From AP-15 sp963724435 (GTDB taxonomy: Bacteria; Pseudomonadota; Alphaproteobacteria; ATCC43930; CGMCC-115725), in contig CAVRUN010000002.1 in NCBI GenBank assembly GCA_963724435.1, positions 1 to 64,000 of the forward strand: a DNA stretch of 64,000 nucleotides. The letters are read 5' to 3'. This document shows positions 9,528 through 18,270 of the stretch, piece after piece. The translations under genes were made by a program, and so were the position numbers. The stretch's first letter is position 1. Every line of letters begins with the position of its first letter. The notes beneath the pieces are model-generated. The model was given only the letters and a program-made list of their open reading frames with translations. It was not told the DNA's origin and ran no database searches.

Positions 9528-9743
9528 TTATTGGCGAGTTTTTGCGATCGGCAAGGGAACAACTTGGGTACCTCCGCCGCCCTGCATAATAGCCGCGATC
9601 CTCTCCGACGTGCGGTTCGCGACGGCGCGCAGCGGGTCATCCTTCAGATGCGCGTACCGCTCGGTCGTTCGGGATTGACGATGCCCGAGCACCTTGCCGA
9701 CGAGATAGAGGCTGTCGCCGCCCGACACGGCGATCGAGGCAAA
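9528..9743 (-). pseudogene. int: Tyrosine integrase C-terminal relic
   Basis: The frame ends with the tail of a phage-type tyrosine recombinase: FASIAVSGGDSLYLVGKVLGH, then RTTERYAHLKDDPLRAVANR. This covers the last catalytic His/Tyr region (LGH...TTERYAH). The core-binding and first catalytic residues are gone, and the upstream HTF motif is changed. It lies 125 bases from the 3' end of tRNA-Gln, the usual place for the integrase of an element integrated at a tRNA. Confidence 0.7.
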
Positions 9744-9868
9744 AATGGATGTGTTGAGCCCGACGGTCGCGTGAGCGTTGGCCCGGAACAATTTTAGCTC
9801 GGTGCTTCCTATGTGCTTCCTAGGCGTTCGCATCTCTTTTAGGCTGCCGTCTAACCAGTTCAAAAGAC

Positions 9869-9942
9869 TGGCTGGGGGACTAGGATTCGAACCTAGACTG
9901 GCGGAGTCAGAGTCCGCTGTCCTACCGTTAGACGATCCCCCA
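9869..9942 (-). tRNA. tRNA-Gln (anticodon CUG)
   Basis: The minus strand folds as a complete tRNA. The acceptor stem is TGGGGGA/TCCCCCA, the anticodon stem GCGGA/TCCGC encloses loop CTCTGAC (anticodon CTG), and the T arm contains GGTTCGAATCC. Discriminator G is followed by an encoded CCA. Its 3' end faces the integrase relic and the IS-rich island, marking it as the likely attachment site. Confidence 0.93.
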
Positions 9943-10432
9943 AGCGAGCCCGAGGCGAGCTACACACAGTCAGCGTATATGAGCAGATAGCACAAGCGAG
10001 CATCTTTGGATAGGGAATGGTTAGGCGAGCCCACCTGACGCGATCAAACTGGTAGTTGGCCTGCAATTGAGGCTGCAAAATTGGGCTGCGGCTTGGTTGC
10101 CGCGAGTGCGGCCTGCTGGGTATAGGCAACTCGACCGGTCTCGGCTCGTGGTTGCGTGCAGGCCGACTTGCGCTCGGGTGAATGCGGTCTCGAGGCACCT
10201 CATGCGACCGGCGCGACGCCTTCGAGTTCCGGACCCCTCTCCCCCCGTCTTGGGGGAAGTCGGAGCAAGCCACAGTATCTGAAGGGTTTTGAATTCAATC
10301 TCGCCTGCGCTACGATGCCCGGTCGAGTTTTATGGGAATGGTTTGCCGGCCGTGGAGAAGCCGCTCGAAAATGGGGGTGCGTATCGGAACGGCGCTGCCG
10401 TCTCGGTTGCAGGTAGAATCGCGAGCCGACCG
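9943..10432. other. Intergenic, 490 bases, with one GC hairpin
   Basis: No convincing gene. At 10240-10257 a TCCCCCC stretch faces GGGGGA with a short loop, a possible hairpin or repeat remnant. The presumed promoter of the Ppx/GppA gene must lie here, but I see no clear -35/-10 pair. Confidence 0.4.
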
Positions 10433-11461
10433 ATGGCGCGTCAGCTGGCGGCGTCCCAAGCAATTCCGGGGAGTCGCCCGCAGCGCCAATTCAGCCAGCA
10501 CTATGGCAGGCCGGTGGCGGCGCTTGATCTTGGGACCAACAACTGCCGCTTACTGGTGGCGCGCCCCGCAAGCACAGGCTTTCGCGTCGTCGATGCCTTT
10601 TCCCGCATCGTACGGCTTGGCGAGGGGTTGGAGGCTACCGGCGCGTTGTCGGAGGAGGCGGTCGCGCGCACCCTCGACGCGTTAAAAGTGTGCGCCGACA
10701 AGATCGCTTACCGAAACATCATGATTGGCCGTTATGTCGCTACCGAAGCCTGCCGACGCGCGGTCAATTGCGAGGTGTTTCTTGCACAGGTGCGCCGGGA
10801 GACCGGGCTCGACATCGAGATCATCTCGACCTCCGAGGAGGCGCGGCTTGTTGTCGCCGGCTGCGCGCCGCTATTAAATCCGCGTATTCCATACGCCCTC
10901 GTTTTCGATATCGGCGGTGGGTCGACCGAAATCGTCTTGGTGCGGCTCGAAGGCGGCCGCGAAGTTCGACGCCGTCAGCAAATCGTTGGTTCGATGTCTT
11001 TGCCGCTCGGTGTGGTCACCTTGACGGACCGCTTCGGCGGCGAGGTCTCACCCGTGATTTACCGTAGAATGGTCGACGAAGCGGCTGAAGCGCTCGCGAG
11101 ATTCGAGAGGGATTATCGCATCCGTCGCCACATTCGGACGGGCCGGACACAAATGCTCGGCAGCTCCGGGACGGTGACGACCTTGGCCGGCATCCATCTC
11201 GCTTTGCCGCGCTATATTCGTGCGGCGGTCGATGGCAGCAGCCTCACCTTTGACCAGATCGCAGCGGTATCGGCGCATCTCGCGGGCCTCGACCTCGCCG
11301 GCCGCGCGGCGAGCCCGTGTGTCGGTCGCGAGCGCGCCGATCTCGTGCTTAGCGGCTGCGCAATCCTCGACGCGATCTGCGAAACCTGGCCGGTCGGCCG
11401 CCTGCGGGTCGCCGACCGCGGCGTGCGCGAGGGCATCCTGTTCGATCTGATCCAGGGATAG
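10433..11461 (+). CDS. Ppx/GppA-family exopolyphosphatase
   Basis: An actin-like ASKHA phosphatase that hydrolyses polyphosphate or pppGpp. The N-terminal phosphate-1 motif is AALDLGTNNCRLL, the central motif VFDIGGGSTEIVL, and the GSSGTVTTLAGI segment follows; all are well conserved. The start is chosen at ATG 10433 (MARQLAASQ), about 30 residues before the first motif, which suits the family. An in-frame TTG at 10289 would add 48 residues of poor-looking sequence. rlmE starts two bases after the stop, a conserved alphaproteobacterial pairing. Confidence 0.88.
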   Translation: MARQLAASQAIPGSRPQRQFSQHYGRPVAALDLGTNNCRLLVARPASTGFRVVDAFSRIVRLGEGLEATGALSEEAVARTLDALKVCADKIAYRNIMIGRYVATEACRRAVNCEVFLAQVRRETGLDIEIISTSEEARLVVAGCAPLLNPRIPYALVFDIGGGSTEIVLVRLEGGREVRRRQQIVGSMSLPLGVVTLTDRFGGEVSPVIYRRMVDEAAEALARFERDYRIRRHIRTGRTQMLGSSGTVTTLAGIHLALPRYIRAAVDGSSLTFDQIAAVSAHLAGLDLAGRAASPCVGRERADLVLSGCAILDAICETWPVGRLRVADRGVREGILFDLIQG

Positions 11462-11462
11462 T

Positions 11463-12146
11463 GTGACGAAGGTCCGGGGCGGCGCCGGTGACCGGCCGCT
11501 GGCGGTGCGGGTACGCAGTGCCCGGCGGCGCAAGCCGTCATCGACGGAGTGGCTGAAGCGACAGCTCAATGATCCGTATGTCGTCGCCGCCCGACGCGAC
11601 GGTTATCGGTCCCGTGCCGCCTTTAAACTGATCCAGCTCGACGACCGTTTTCATGTGCTGAGATCCGGCAGCCACATCGTCGATCTCGGCTGCGCGCCTG
11701 GCGGCTGGACGCAGGTCGCTGTCGCGCGCGTCGGATCGGCTGGCCGCGTGGTTGGGGTCGATCTCGCCGAGACCGCGCCGGTCGCGGGTGCGACGATTCT
11801 GAGGACCGATTTGACCGAACCAAGCGCCGTCGACGTGATCAAGGACGCGCTTGGCGGCGGCGCGGATGTCGTCTTGAGTGACATGGCGCCGTCGACTACC
11901 GGGCATGCGGCTACCGATCATCTGCGGATCGTGGCGCTGGCCGAGGCGGCGTTTGCAATTGCCAAAGAGATACTTAAACCCGGCGGAATATTTGTCGCCA
12001 AGGTCTTTCAGGGAGGGGCCGAAGGCGAATTGCTCGCTCATCTAAAGCGCTCATTTACTGAAGTGCGCCACGCCAAGCCGCCCGCCAGCCGCGCCGAATC
12101 GTCGGAGACCTATGTCATCGCAAAAGGCTTTCGCGGAGGCGGATAA
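11463..12146 (+). CDS. rlmE: 23S rRNA 2'-O-ribose methyltransferase (RlmE/FtsJ)
   Basis: A 227-residue Rossmann-fold methyltransferase that modifies U2552 of 23S rRNA in the 50S subunit. The AdoMet site is IVDLGCAPGGWTQ. The catalytic K-D-K-E tetrad is visible: Lys in SRAAFKLIQ, Asp in VVLSDMAPST, Lys in FVAKVFQGG and Glu in SSETYVIA. The N-terminus has the usual basic RNA-binding stretch (RVRSARRRK). The GTG start follows the upstream stop by one base, so it is probably co-transcribed with the Ppx/GppA gene. Confidence 0.93.
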   Translation: MTKVRGGAGDRPLAVRVRSARRRKPSSTEWLKRQLNDPYVVAARRDGYRSRAAFKLIQLDDRFHVLRSGSHIVDLGCAPGGWTQVAVARVGSAGRVVGVDLAETAPVAGATILRTDLTEPSAVDVIKDALGGGADVVLSDMAPSTTGHAATDHLRIVALAEAAFAIAKEILKPGGIFVAKVFQGGAEGELLAHLKRSFTEVRHAKPPASRAESSETYVIAKGFRGGG

Positions 12147-12233
12147 TTGATGCGGCGCACCTATATCTGTGCCCAACGGTTTGATTGGTGACTGCTTTGC
12201 CTGTAAAGCGCGGTTACCAATGAGGAGGCACGA

Positions 12234-13697
12234 GTGGAGATCCGGCAGGCGCTGACCTTTGACGATGTGATGCTGGTGCCAGCCGCCTCGGCGGTGCTGC
12301 CCGGCGAGACTGATACTCGTACCCGGCTGACCCGCGAGGTCGAGCTTGGGATCCCTTTAATGTCAGCGGCGATGGATACCGTCACCGAAAGCGCGCTCGC
12401 TATTGCGATGGCGCAGGCCGGCGGGATCGGCGTTATTCACCGCAACATGTCGGTCGACCAACAGGCGGCCGAGGTTCGCAAGGTCAAGAAGTTCGAGGCC
12501 GGCATGGTGGTCAACCCGGTTACGATCCACCCGGAGGAGACGCTCGCCGATGCATTGCGCCTGATGGCCGACCATCGAATTTCCGGCATTCCGGTCGTCG
12601 AGCGCGGCTCCGGGCGGTTGGTTGGAATATTGACCAATCGCGACGTTCGCTTTGCCGACGATCCGCGCCAGCCTGTAGCCGAGCTGATGACCAAAGACAG
12701 GCTAGTCACGGTGCGCGAAAACGTCGCCACCGACGAAGCCAAGCGCTTGCTGCATCAGCATCGCATCGAAAAGCTGCTGGTTGTCGACGAAGCCTATCGC
12801 TGCATCGGGTTGATTACCGTTAAGGATATCGAAAAGGCACAGCGCTATCCGCACGCCTGCAAGGACGAACATGGACGCCTGCGCGTCGCCGCCGCCACCG
12901 GCACCGGCGCTGACGGCATCGAGCGAGCCGAGGCGTTGTTTGCGGCCGGGCTTGACGTGCTCGTCGTCGACACCGCGCACGGACATTCGGATCGGGTGAT
13001 TACGGCTGTTCGCGACATCCGCCGGCTGTCGAATTACACGCAGGTCATCGGCGGCAATGTTGCGACAGCGGACGGAGCGCGCGCCTTGATCGAGGCGGGA
13101 GCCGACGCAGTCAAGGTCGGCATCGGGCCGGGTTCGATCTGCACGACCCGCATGGTCGCGGGCGTCGGAGTGCCGCAATTCACCGCGATCGTCGACACAG
13201 TCGCCGAGTGTCGCAAGTTCGATGTGCCGGTGATCGGCGATGGTGGCATCAAATTTTCCGGCGACCTCGCCAAAGCGATCGCCGCCGGGGCCGATTGCGC
13301 GATGTTGGGGTCACTCTTTGCCGGAACCGATGAGAGCCCGGGCGAGGTCTTTCTCTATCAAGGCCGAAGCTACAAATATTATCGCGGCATGGGCTCGATC
13401 GGCGCCATGGCGCGCGGCTCAGCCGACCGCTATTTCCAGCAGGAGGTCACGAGCACCTTAAAGCTCGTGCCCGAGGGGGTCGAAGGCCGGGTCCCTCATA
13501 AGGGTCCGGTTGGCAACATCGTTCATCAGCTGATCGGCGGATTACGCGCGGCGATGGGGTATACCGGCAACCGTTCGATAGCCGAGATGCAAAAGAATTG
13601 CACGTTTGTGCGGATTACCAATGCCGGGCTGCGCGAAAGCCATGTTCATGATATCGCGATGACCCGCGAGGCGCCGAACTACTCGGCGGACCGATAG
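12234..13697 (+). CDS. guaB: Inosine-5'-monophosphate dehydrogenase
   Basis: Oxidises IMP to XMP with NAD, the committed step of GMP synthesis. The TIM barrel is split by two CBS domains (roughly residues 95-205, with RISGIPVVERGSGRLVGIL and IEKLLVVDEAYRCIG). The catalytic-loop Cys is in GIGPGSICTTR, the flap is YYRGMGSIGAM, and FDDVMLVPA is the family start. The 487-residue length is normal. The GTG start at 12234 is preceded by a good ribosome site (GAGGAGG, about 7 bases upstream). Confidence 0.96.
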   Translation: MEIRQALTFDDVMLVPAASAVLPGETDTRTRLTREVELGIPLMSAAMDTVTESALAIAMAQAGGIGVIHRNMSVDQQAAEVRKVKKFEAGMVVNPVTIHPEETLADALRLMADHRISGIPVVERGSGRLVGILTNRDVRFADDPRQPVAELMTKDRLVTVRENVATDEAKRLLHQHRIEKLLVVDEAYRCIGLITVKDIEKAQRYPHACKDEHGRLRVAAATGTGADGIERAEALFAAGLDVLVVDTAHGHSDRVITAVRDIRRLSNYTQVIGGNVATADGARALIEAGADAVKVGIGPGSICTTRMVAGVGVPQFTAIVDTVAECRKFDVPVIGDGGIKFSGDLAKAIAAGADCAMLGSLFAGTDESPGEVFLYQGRSYKYYRGMGSIGAMARGSADRYFQQEVTSTLKLVPEGVEGRVPHKGPVGNIVHQLIGGLRAAMGYTGNRSIAEMQKNCTFVRITNAGLRESHVHDIAMTREAPNYSADR

Positions 13698-13726
13698 TCC
13701 TCTTAACAGTCAACACCAGGCGGATT

Positions 13727-15100
13727 TTGACCCCAGGTGCGCAGGTTGCGGCCGCGATCGACATCCTGACCGAGATCGAAACCGGCGGACGCCCCGCCGA
13801 CGATGCCGCGGCCGACTACTTCCGTCGCCGTCGCTATATCGGCGCCAAGGACCGGGCGCAAATCGCCGGCCATGTGTACGCTGTGCTGCGCCATCGGGCG
13901 GTGATCGATTGGTGGATCGCACGCCTTGGTGCGGACGTAATCCGCACAATCGTTAGCAAGGGATTTGTGACGCCCGCTGCGCGTAGTCGGACGCTTGCAG
14001 CGCTTGTGTTGGTCGCCGGCTGGCGCGCAGAAGCCGTTGGCGCCGCCTGTGACGGCGATCGCTTCCGCCCGGCCAGGCTCAACATGGCGGAAACGCGGTT
14101 GGTCGACGGGCTTGCGGGCCGCACCCTGACCCATCCGGAAATGCCGCGCGCTGTCGCGAACGATATTCCGGAATGGCTCGAGCCTCATCTCGCGCGCGCC
14201 TTTGGCAAGGACTTGGAGCGCGAGATGGCGGCGCTCAATGCCGCGGCGCCCATTGACCTTCGCGTCAACTTGCTAAAAGCAGATCGTGAAACCGTGCGCC
14301 GGGCGCTTTTGGCGGAAGGGATCGCCGCCGAACCGACGCCGCTTTCACCGATCGGATTGCGTCTCAGGAAGCGAGCACCACTGTCGGGCCTCGCCGCATT
14401 CAAGGCTGGACTGTTCGACGTGCAGGACGAGGGCTCGCAGATCGCGGCGTTTATCGCCGATGCGCGGCCAGGAATGCGAGTAGTTGATTTCTGCGCTGGC
14501 GCGGGCGGCAAGACGCTGGCGTTGGCGGCAGGAATGGCCAATCGGGGCAGGCTCATCGCCTGCGACGTGTCGACCTATCGGCTCGAACGCGCCGCCCTCC
14601 GACTGCGTCGGGCGGGCGTCGACAATGTCGAACGCCGCGCCCTGTCGAGCGAACACGACAAATGGGTCAAACACCATACGCGCCGGTTTGACCGGGTGTT
14701 CGTCGATGCACCTTGCCTCGGCACGGGAACCTGGCGGCGCAACCCTGATGCAAAATGGCGCGCGCAGCCCAACGATCTCGAGGAACTGATCGAGCGCCAA
14801 CAACAGATCCTGAGGAGCGCGTCGCGGCTGGTACGGCCTGGCGGCAGGCTGATTTACGCAACCTGTTCGTTGTTGCACGAAGAGGACGAAGCGCAGGCCG
14901 ACGCTTTTCTCGCCCAAACCGAAGATTTCGCCCTGTTCCCGGCATCACGCGCGTGGGAGGAAACAATCGGCGGGGCCTCGCCTGCCGGCGATCGCTACCT
15001 GTTCCTGACCCCGGCGCGTCACGGGACCGATGGTTTTTTTGTCGCCGTGTTCGAACGCCGACCGGACGACGCGAGCAAAGTACAGGCAAATCTGGCGTGA
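13727..15100 (+). CDS. rsmB: 16S rRNA m5C methyltransferase, RsmB family
   Basis: NusB-like N-terminal region (about 1-140), then a class I methyltransferase. The AdoMet motif is VVDFCAGAGGKTLALA. The two cysteines of RNA m5C enzymes are in VDAPCLGTGTWRRNPD and IYATCSLLHEED. TTG start at 13727, immediately after guaB with no terminator between them; there is no better ATG before the family homology. Expected to modify 16S rRNA position 967; an RsmF/NSUN relative is less likely given the N-terminal domain. Confidence 0.88.
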   Translation: MTPGAQVAAAIDILTEIETGGRPADDAAADYFRRRRYIGAKDRAQIAGHVYAVLRHRAVIDWWIARLGADVIRTIVSKGFVTPAARSRTLAALVLVAGWRAEAVGAACDGDRFRPARLNMAETRLVDGLAGRTLTHPEMPRAVANDIPEWLEPHLARAFGKDLEREMAALNAAAPIDLRVNLLKADRETVRRALLAEGIAAEPTPLSPIGLRLRKRAPLSGLAAFKAGLFDVQDEGSQIAAFIADARPGMRVVDFCAGAGGKTLALAAGMANRGRLIACDVSTYRLERAALRLRRAGVDNVERRALSSEHDKWVKHHTRRFDRVFVDAPCLGTGTWRRNPDAKWRAQPNDLEELIERQQQILRSASRLVRPGGRLIYATCSLLHEEDEAQADAFLAQTEDFALFPASRAWEETIGGASPAGDRYLFLTPARHGTDGFFVAVFERRPDDASKVQANLA

Positions 15101-15292
15101 TCTGTAAAATCGCTCCAACATCACGACATGCCTGGAGCTTTATGTAACCGAGTTGCCGTCAGCATATGCTTCGGGCTTATTACTGCTCTAGAACTTGTCG
15201 ATAATTCCGGCGTTGAGCGTAACACGCCCCGCTTGCTTTCCGCAGCACGGCTAGCTTAATGACGGCGTTCTCCATCAGCCCGAGGGTGCTTC

Positions 15293-15931
15293 GTGACGAA
15301 AAGTGCGTTGACGCAGGGTCGCTGTGTCTACGTCGTCGACGACGATGAGGCGGTGCGGGATTCTTTATCGTTACTGCTCGATTCTGAGGGTTACGCCGTC
15401 GCGAGTTTTGCTTCGGCATGCAAGTTTCTAACGGCCGCTCCGACATTGCCGGCTGGCTGCGTTATTGCCGATATTCGAATGCCCGGGATGGATGGGCTTG
15501 AACTGCGCGAGCGGTTGGCCGCCGCCGGCCTTGCTTTCCCGATGATCGTCATCACTGGCCACGGTGACGTCCCGCTCGCGGTAAAGGCGATGAAGGCGGG
15601 GGTGGTCGATTTTATCGAGAAACCGTTCTCGACAGTGGCAATCCTCGGAAGTGTCAAGATCGCTTTTGCAAGGCTTGATCCAGCGATCGCTCAAGATCGG
15701 CCGTTATCCGCCGCCGCCGGAAAACTGGCTCTGTTGTCGCCGCGCGAGCGCGAGGTCCTCGACGGGTTGCTTGCCGGGTTGCCTAACAAGTCGATCGCAT
15801 ACGATCTGGCGATTAGCCCGCGCACCGTCGAGATTCACCGCGCTCGTGTGATGGACAAGATGGGTGCACGCAGTTTGTCAGAACTGGTCCGGCTTGCCTT
15901 GGCGGCCGGTGCGCGCCCAACCAGATGTTGA
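15293..15931 (+). CDS. FixJ/NarL-type response regulator without a neighbouring kinase
   Basis: A receiver domain (residues ~10-125) with acidic pair VVDDDEAV, phosphoacceptor Asp in VIADIRMPGMDGLEL, switch Thr in IVITGHGDVP and Lys in DFIEKPF is followed by a LuxR-type HTH (LSPREREVLDGLLAGLPNKSIAYDLAISPRTVEIHRARVMDKM). This is the FixJ/TodT arrangement. The start is GTG 15293. No histidine kinase gene is adjacent, so the partner is elsewhere. Targets cannot be inferred; members control redox, oxygen or aromatic-compound responses. Confidence 0.88.
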   Translation: MTKSALTQGRCVYVVDDDEAVRDSLSLLLDSEGYAVASFASACKFLTAAPTLPAGCVIADIRMPGMDGLELRERLAAAGLAFPMIVITGHGDVPLAVKAMKAGVVDFIEKPFSTVAILGSVKIAFARLDPAIAQDRPLSAAAGKLALLSPREREVLDGLLAGLPNKSIAYDLAISPRTVEIHRARVMDKMGARSLSELVRLALAAGARPTRC

Positions 15932-16398
15932 CGGGTGCGCCGCAGCAGATAAGACTCGGTTCGGCGATTGATCCGGATTGGCGGCTCAGGGTGCGCTCTC
16001 GAATTGCCCGCGCATCCCGCCTTGGTGCAAAAATACCGCGGCACTCGGTGTGTCGTATAAACTCAAAGAGACGGCGGTGCTGACCGTTATACCCCGCATC
16101 GCTCGATAGCAAACTGAGGCAAAGGGCTCAATTGCAACGAGCTTTTGGCTGTAGGCCGTGTGCCGCTTGTCGCGGCAGAGACTCGGGTCGGTGGTAGCAG
16201 CCGTCCAATCTCGCTTGGACATCGCCTCGACTATGGTCCCTTGATGCGGGCCCGTCGGCGTCCGCGGAAGCTACTGCAGGGCACGTATTGATGATGCGTT
16301 CCCGGCTCTCGTAAAATTGTTCGAGCGGCATGTTGGCGAGATCGACTGGACTTTCGCGACGGGTAAGTTCGAACCCACTCCGATGTCTTAGGATCGGG
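15932..16398. other. Intergenic, about 470 bases
   Basis: I see no supported gene, RNA gene or strong repeat. Both flanking genes point rightwards, so promoter elements for the exported protein at 16399 are expected here but were not identified. Confidence 0.35.
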
Positions 16399-16989
16399 AT
16401 GGCGGCAGCGGTCTTGCTGGTGACGCGGCCGGCGCTCGCTGCGGACGGGGGCGAGGCTCTGCTCGACAGAACTCACTGGGGCGAAACATCGGACGCGCTG
16501 GTCCGCCAATTCGGCGCGGAGGCCATGCGGCTGCGCCGACCGCTCGATTTCGGGGACAGCTATGTCGATGTCGTGCTCCAGGGCGACAGGCTTGGCGGGG
16601 TGCCGGTCGCGGTGTTTTTCCAGATGGACAAGGCGACGCACGGGCTGAAACGCATTCAGCTCGAGCCAATCGGTCATCAGATCAATCCGCCGGCGTTCCG
16701 CGCGATCGCCTCCGCTTTGCACGACAAATACGGCCGACCCGAACAGACCTGCGTTACCCCGCCCATACCCTCGGCGGGATATCAGGCCGCGGTCGAGGAG
16801 AGATGGCGGCGCGGCGATGCGATGATCAGCGCGATCTTTCGCGACACCACATTGCAGGCGTTCGAAGGCTGCCTTTATGGGCCCGCGAGCGGCTGGTGCG
16901 GGCTTCACGGTCAGATTTTGGTCCGCTTTTCATCGTCCGCGGATGCCGCCGGCAACTGCCTTACGGAAAGGGATTCCGGCCCGGGCTAG
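16399..16989 (+). CDS. Exported protein of unknown function
   Basis: Begins MAAAVLLVTRPALAADGG, a short Sec signal peptide with an ALA-A cleavage site. The ~175-residue mature part has no recognised domain. It contains paired cysteines (TCVTPP, FEGCLYGPASGWCGLHG) that suggest disulfides in the periplasm. An upstream in-frame ATG at 16330 would add 23 basic residues and bury the signal peptide, so 16399 is preferred. A convergent small gene abuts its end. Confidence 0.65.
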   Translation: MAAAVLLVTRPALAADGGEALLDRTHWGETSDALVRQFGAEAMRLRRPLDFGDSYVDVVLQGDRLGGVPVAVFFQMDKATHGLKRIQLEPIGHQINPPAFRAIASALHDKYGRPEQTCVTPPIPSAGYQAAVEERWRRGDAMISAIFRDTTLQAFEGCLYGPASGWCGLHGQILVRFSSSADAAGNCLTERDSGPG

Positions 16990-17378
16990 GGCGCGCAGGA
17001 GAGATTGGTGCCGGTGAGGAACGCTGCCGAGCCAGTCGCACCCGGCGGTGGGCATATGAGCCATGCCGGTGCGCTGTTCGACCCAGCGGCGCCCGAAGCC
17101 GCGGGACCGGAGCCGCCGCTCGAACCCGTGGTTCCGGCCGATGAGGAACCGGCCCTGGACCTGCCCATGGCAAACACGGCGACACCCGATCCCGCGACTG
17201 TCGCATTAGCTGCCGCACCCGCCCCTTGGTTCGTCGACGAGTTACCCGCGCCCGATTGGGATGTTGTGGTCGAGGCAGCGGTTTGTGCCGCCACTGGGGT
17301 CGCCCAGATCGCCAAAAGCACCGCCATGGAGCCAGCTACGGCCGGGACATGGGCGGAGAAATACCGGATCATCGGCAT
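16986..17378 (-). CDS. Small exported Ser/Gly/Ala-rich protein
   Basis: MPMIRYFSAHVPAVAGSMAV followed by LLAIWATPVAAQ is a typical signal peptide. The mature protein is low complexity (TTSQSGAGNSS, GTTGSSGGSGPAASG) with two cysteines near the C-terminus (LICPPPG, NLSCAP). 130 residues. The opposite strand is also open here, but without a signal or plausible start, so the minus-strand reading is preferred. Function unknown; overlaps the last four bases of the convergent exported-protein gene. Confidence 0.5.
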   Translation of the reverse strand: MPMIRYFSAHVPAVAGSMAVLLAIWATPVAAQTAASTTTSQSGAGNSSTNQGAGAAANATVAGSGVAVFAMGRSRAGSSSAGTTGSSGGSGPAASGAAGSNSAPAWLICPPPGATGSAAFLTGTNLSCAP

Positions 17379-17460
17379 ATCGTACCTAAATGGGAACCGC
17401 CTTGTACCTTTCGAGGATCCGATCGGGATCGGCTGTCCGGACGAAGGGTAGGGGTTGCGG

Positions 17461-17934
17461 TTAGAGGCGCTGGGGGTCGATCGAGATCGAGGCGGGGAGG
17501 TCGCTGCTGACAAAGATCGGCCGCACCAGATGGGATCGGAAGCGCCAAGACCCTTCTTCGGTCAGCACGCATTGCGCCTCAAAGTCGGCGATCATCGCGG
17601 GCGGTCTGACACCGAGGATCGGCGGACGGCCATCCGACCGGTAAAGGCTCATGATCCCGACCGCTCGAACATTCCGCTGATCGTCAGGAAATACCCTGAC
17701 ATTGGCGATAAGGTGACGTGTTGTGGTATTGCCGAGCCGGCGCCGTCGCTCATAAAAGGCGCGGATCTTTTCGACGCCTTCAAACCGGTTATTGCCGACC
17801 GCGTAGAGCGCATCGGGCAGATAAAACTCATGCGCGCGGTCGCCGCCCTCATTGTCCACATCGGCCCAATAATTGATCGTCAATCGATTTAGCGCATACC
17901 ACAGCGCCAGATCATCCGCGTCGAGCCTCGGCAT
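17461..17934 (-). CDS. NTF2/SnoaL-like protein
   Basis: A 157-residue alpha+beta-barrel protein resembling the SnoaL-like and ring-hydroxylating-dioxygenase beta-subunit fold: LDADDLALWYALNRLTINYW, then FYLPDALYAVGNNRFEGVEKIRAFYERRR, then the second half HLIANVRVF. The start ATG 17934 is preceded by GGGAGG; an upstream ATG at 17970 is less suitable. Such proteins are enzymes or small-molecule binders; no alpha subunit of a dioxygenase is nearby, so substrate is unknown. Confidence 0.7.
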   Translation of the reverse strand: MPRLDADDLALWYALNRLTINYWADVDNEGGDRAHEFYLPDALYAVGNNRFEGVEKIRAFYERRRRLGNTTTRHLIANVRVFPDDQRNVRAVGIMSLYRSDGRPPILGVRPPAMIADFEAQCVLTEEGSWRFRSHLVRPIFVSSDLPASISIDPQRL

Positions 17935-18270
17935 CGCGATCCTCCCGAGATCACCGGCATTTTTCCGCATTTGCTCGCAGCGGAGCCGATGATAGTGTCC
18001 ATCTTATTCCATTGGTAACGATCGCACTGTCGGCGGCGGCGGGCAAGCGCGGCCGCCACTTTTTGACGGCGGTAGTTCCATGTTTAACGCTTGCGCGCAC
18101 TTTTAGCGTCAGTACCGCGAAGGGGTAATCCAGGGCTCGGCGCCCGCGCGGGGAGCGAGCCTCGTCCGAACAACGCCTTTTCGCATCTGCATCCTAATTG
18201 CCCGTGTCCTGATAAGCTATTTTCTAGAAGAAAGGCGAGTCGGCTAGCACTGAAGGTGGAGATCAAAACG
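17935..18270. other. Divergent intergenic region, about 335 bases
   Basis: Separates the divergent NTF2-like and MOSC genes and must hold both promoters. No clear operator, riboswitch or small gene seen. Confidence 0.35.

Noticed and set aside
17005..17451. Plus-strand open frame opposite the small Ser/Gly-rich exported protein
   Set aside because: No signal peptide or family motif, whereas the minus strand starts with a clear signal peptide; moderate confidence only.
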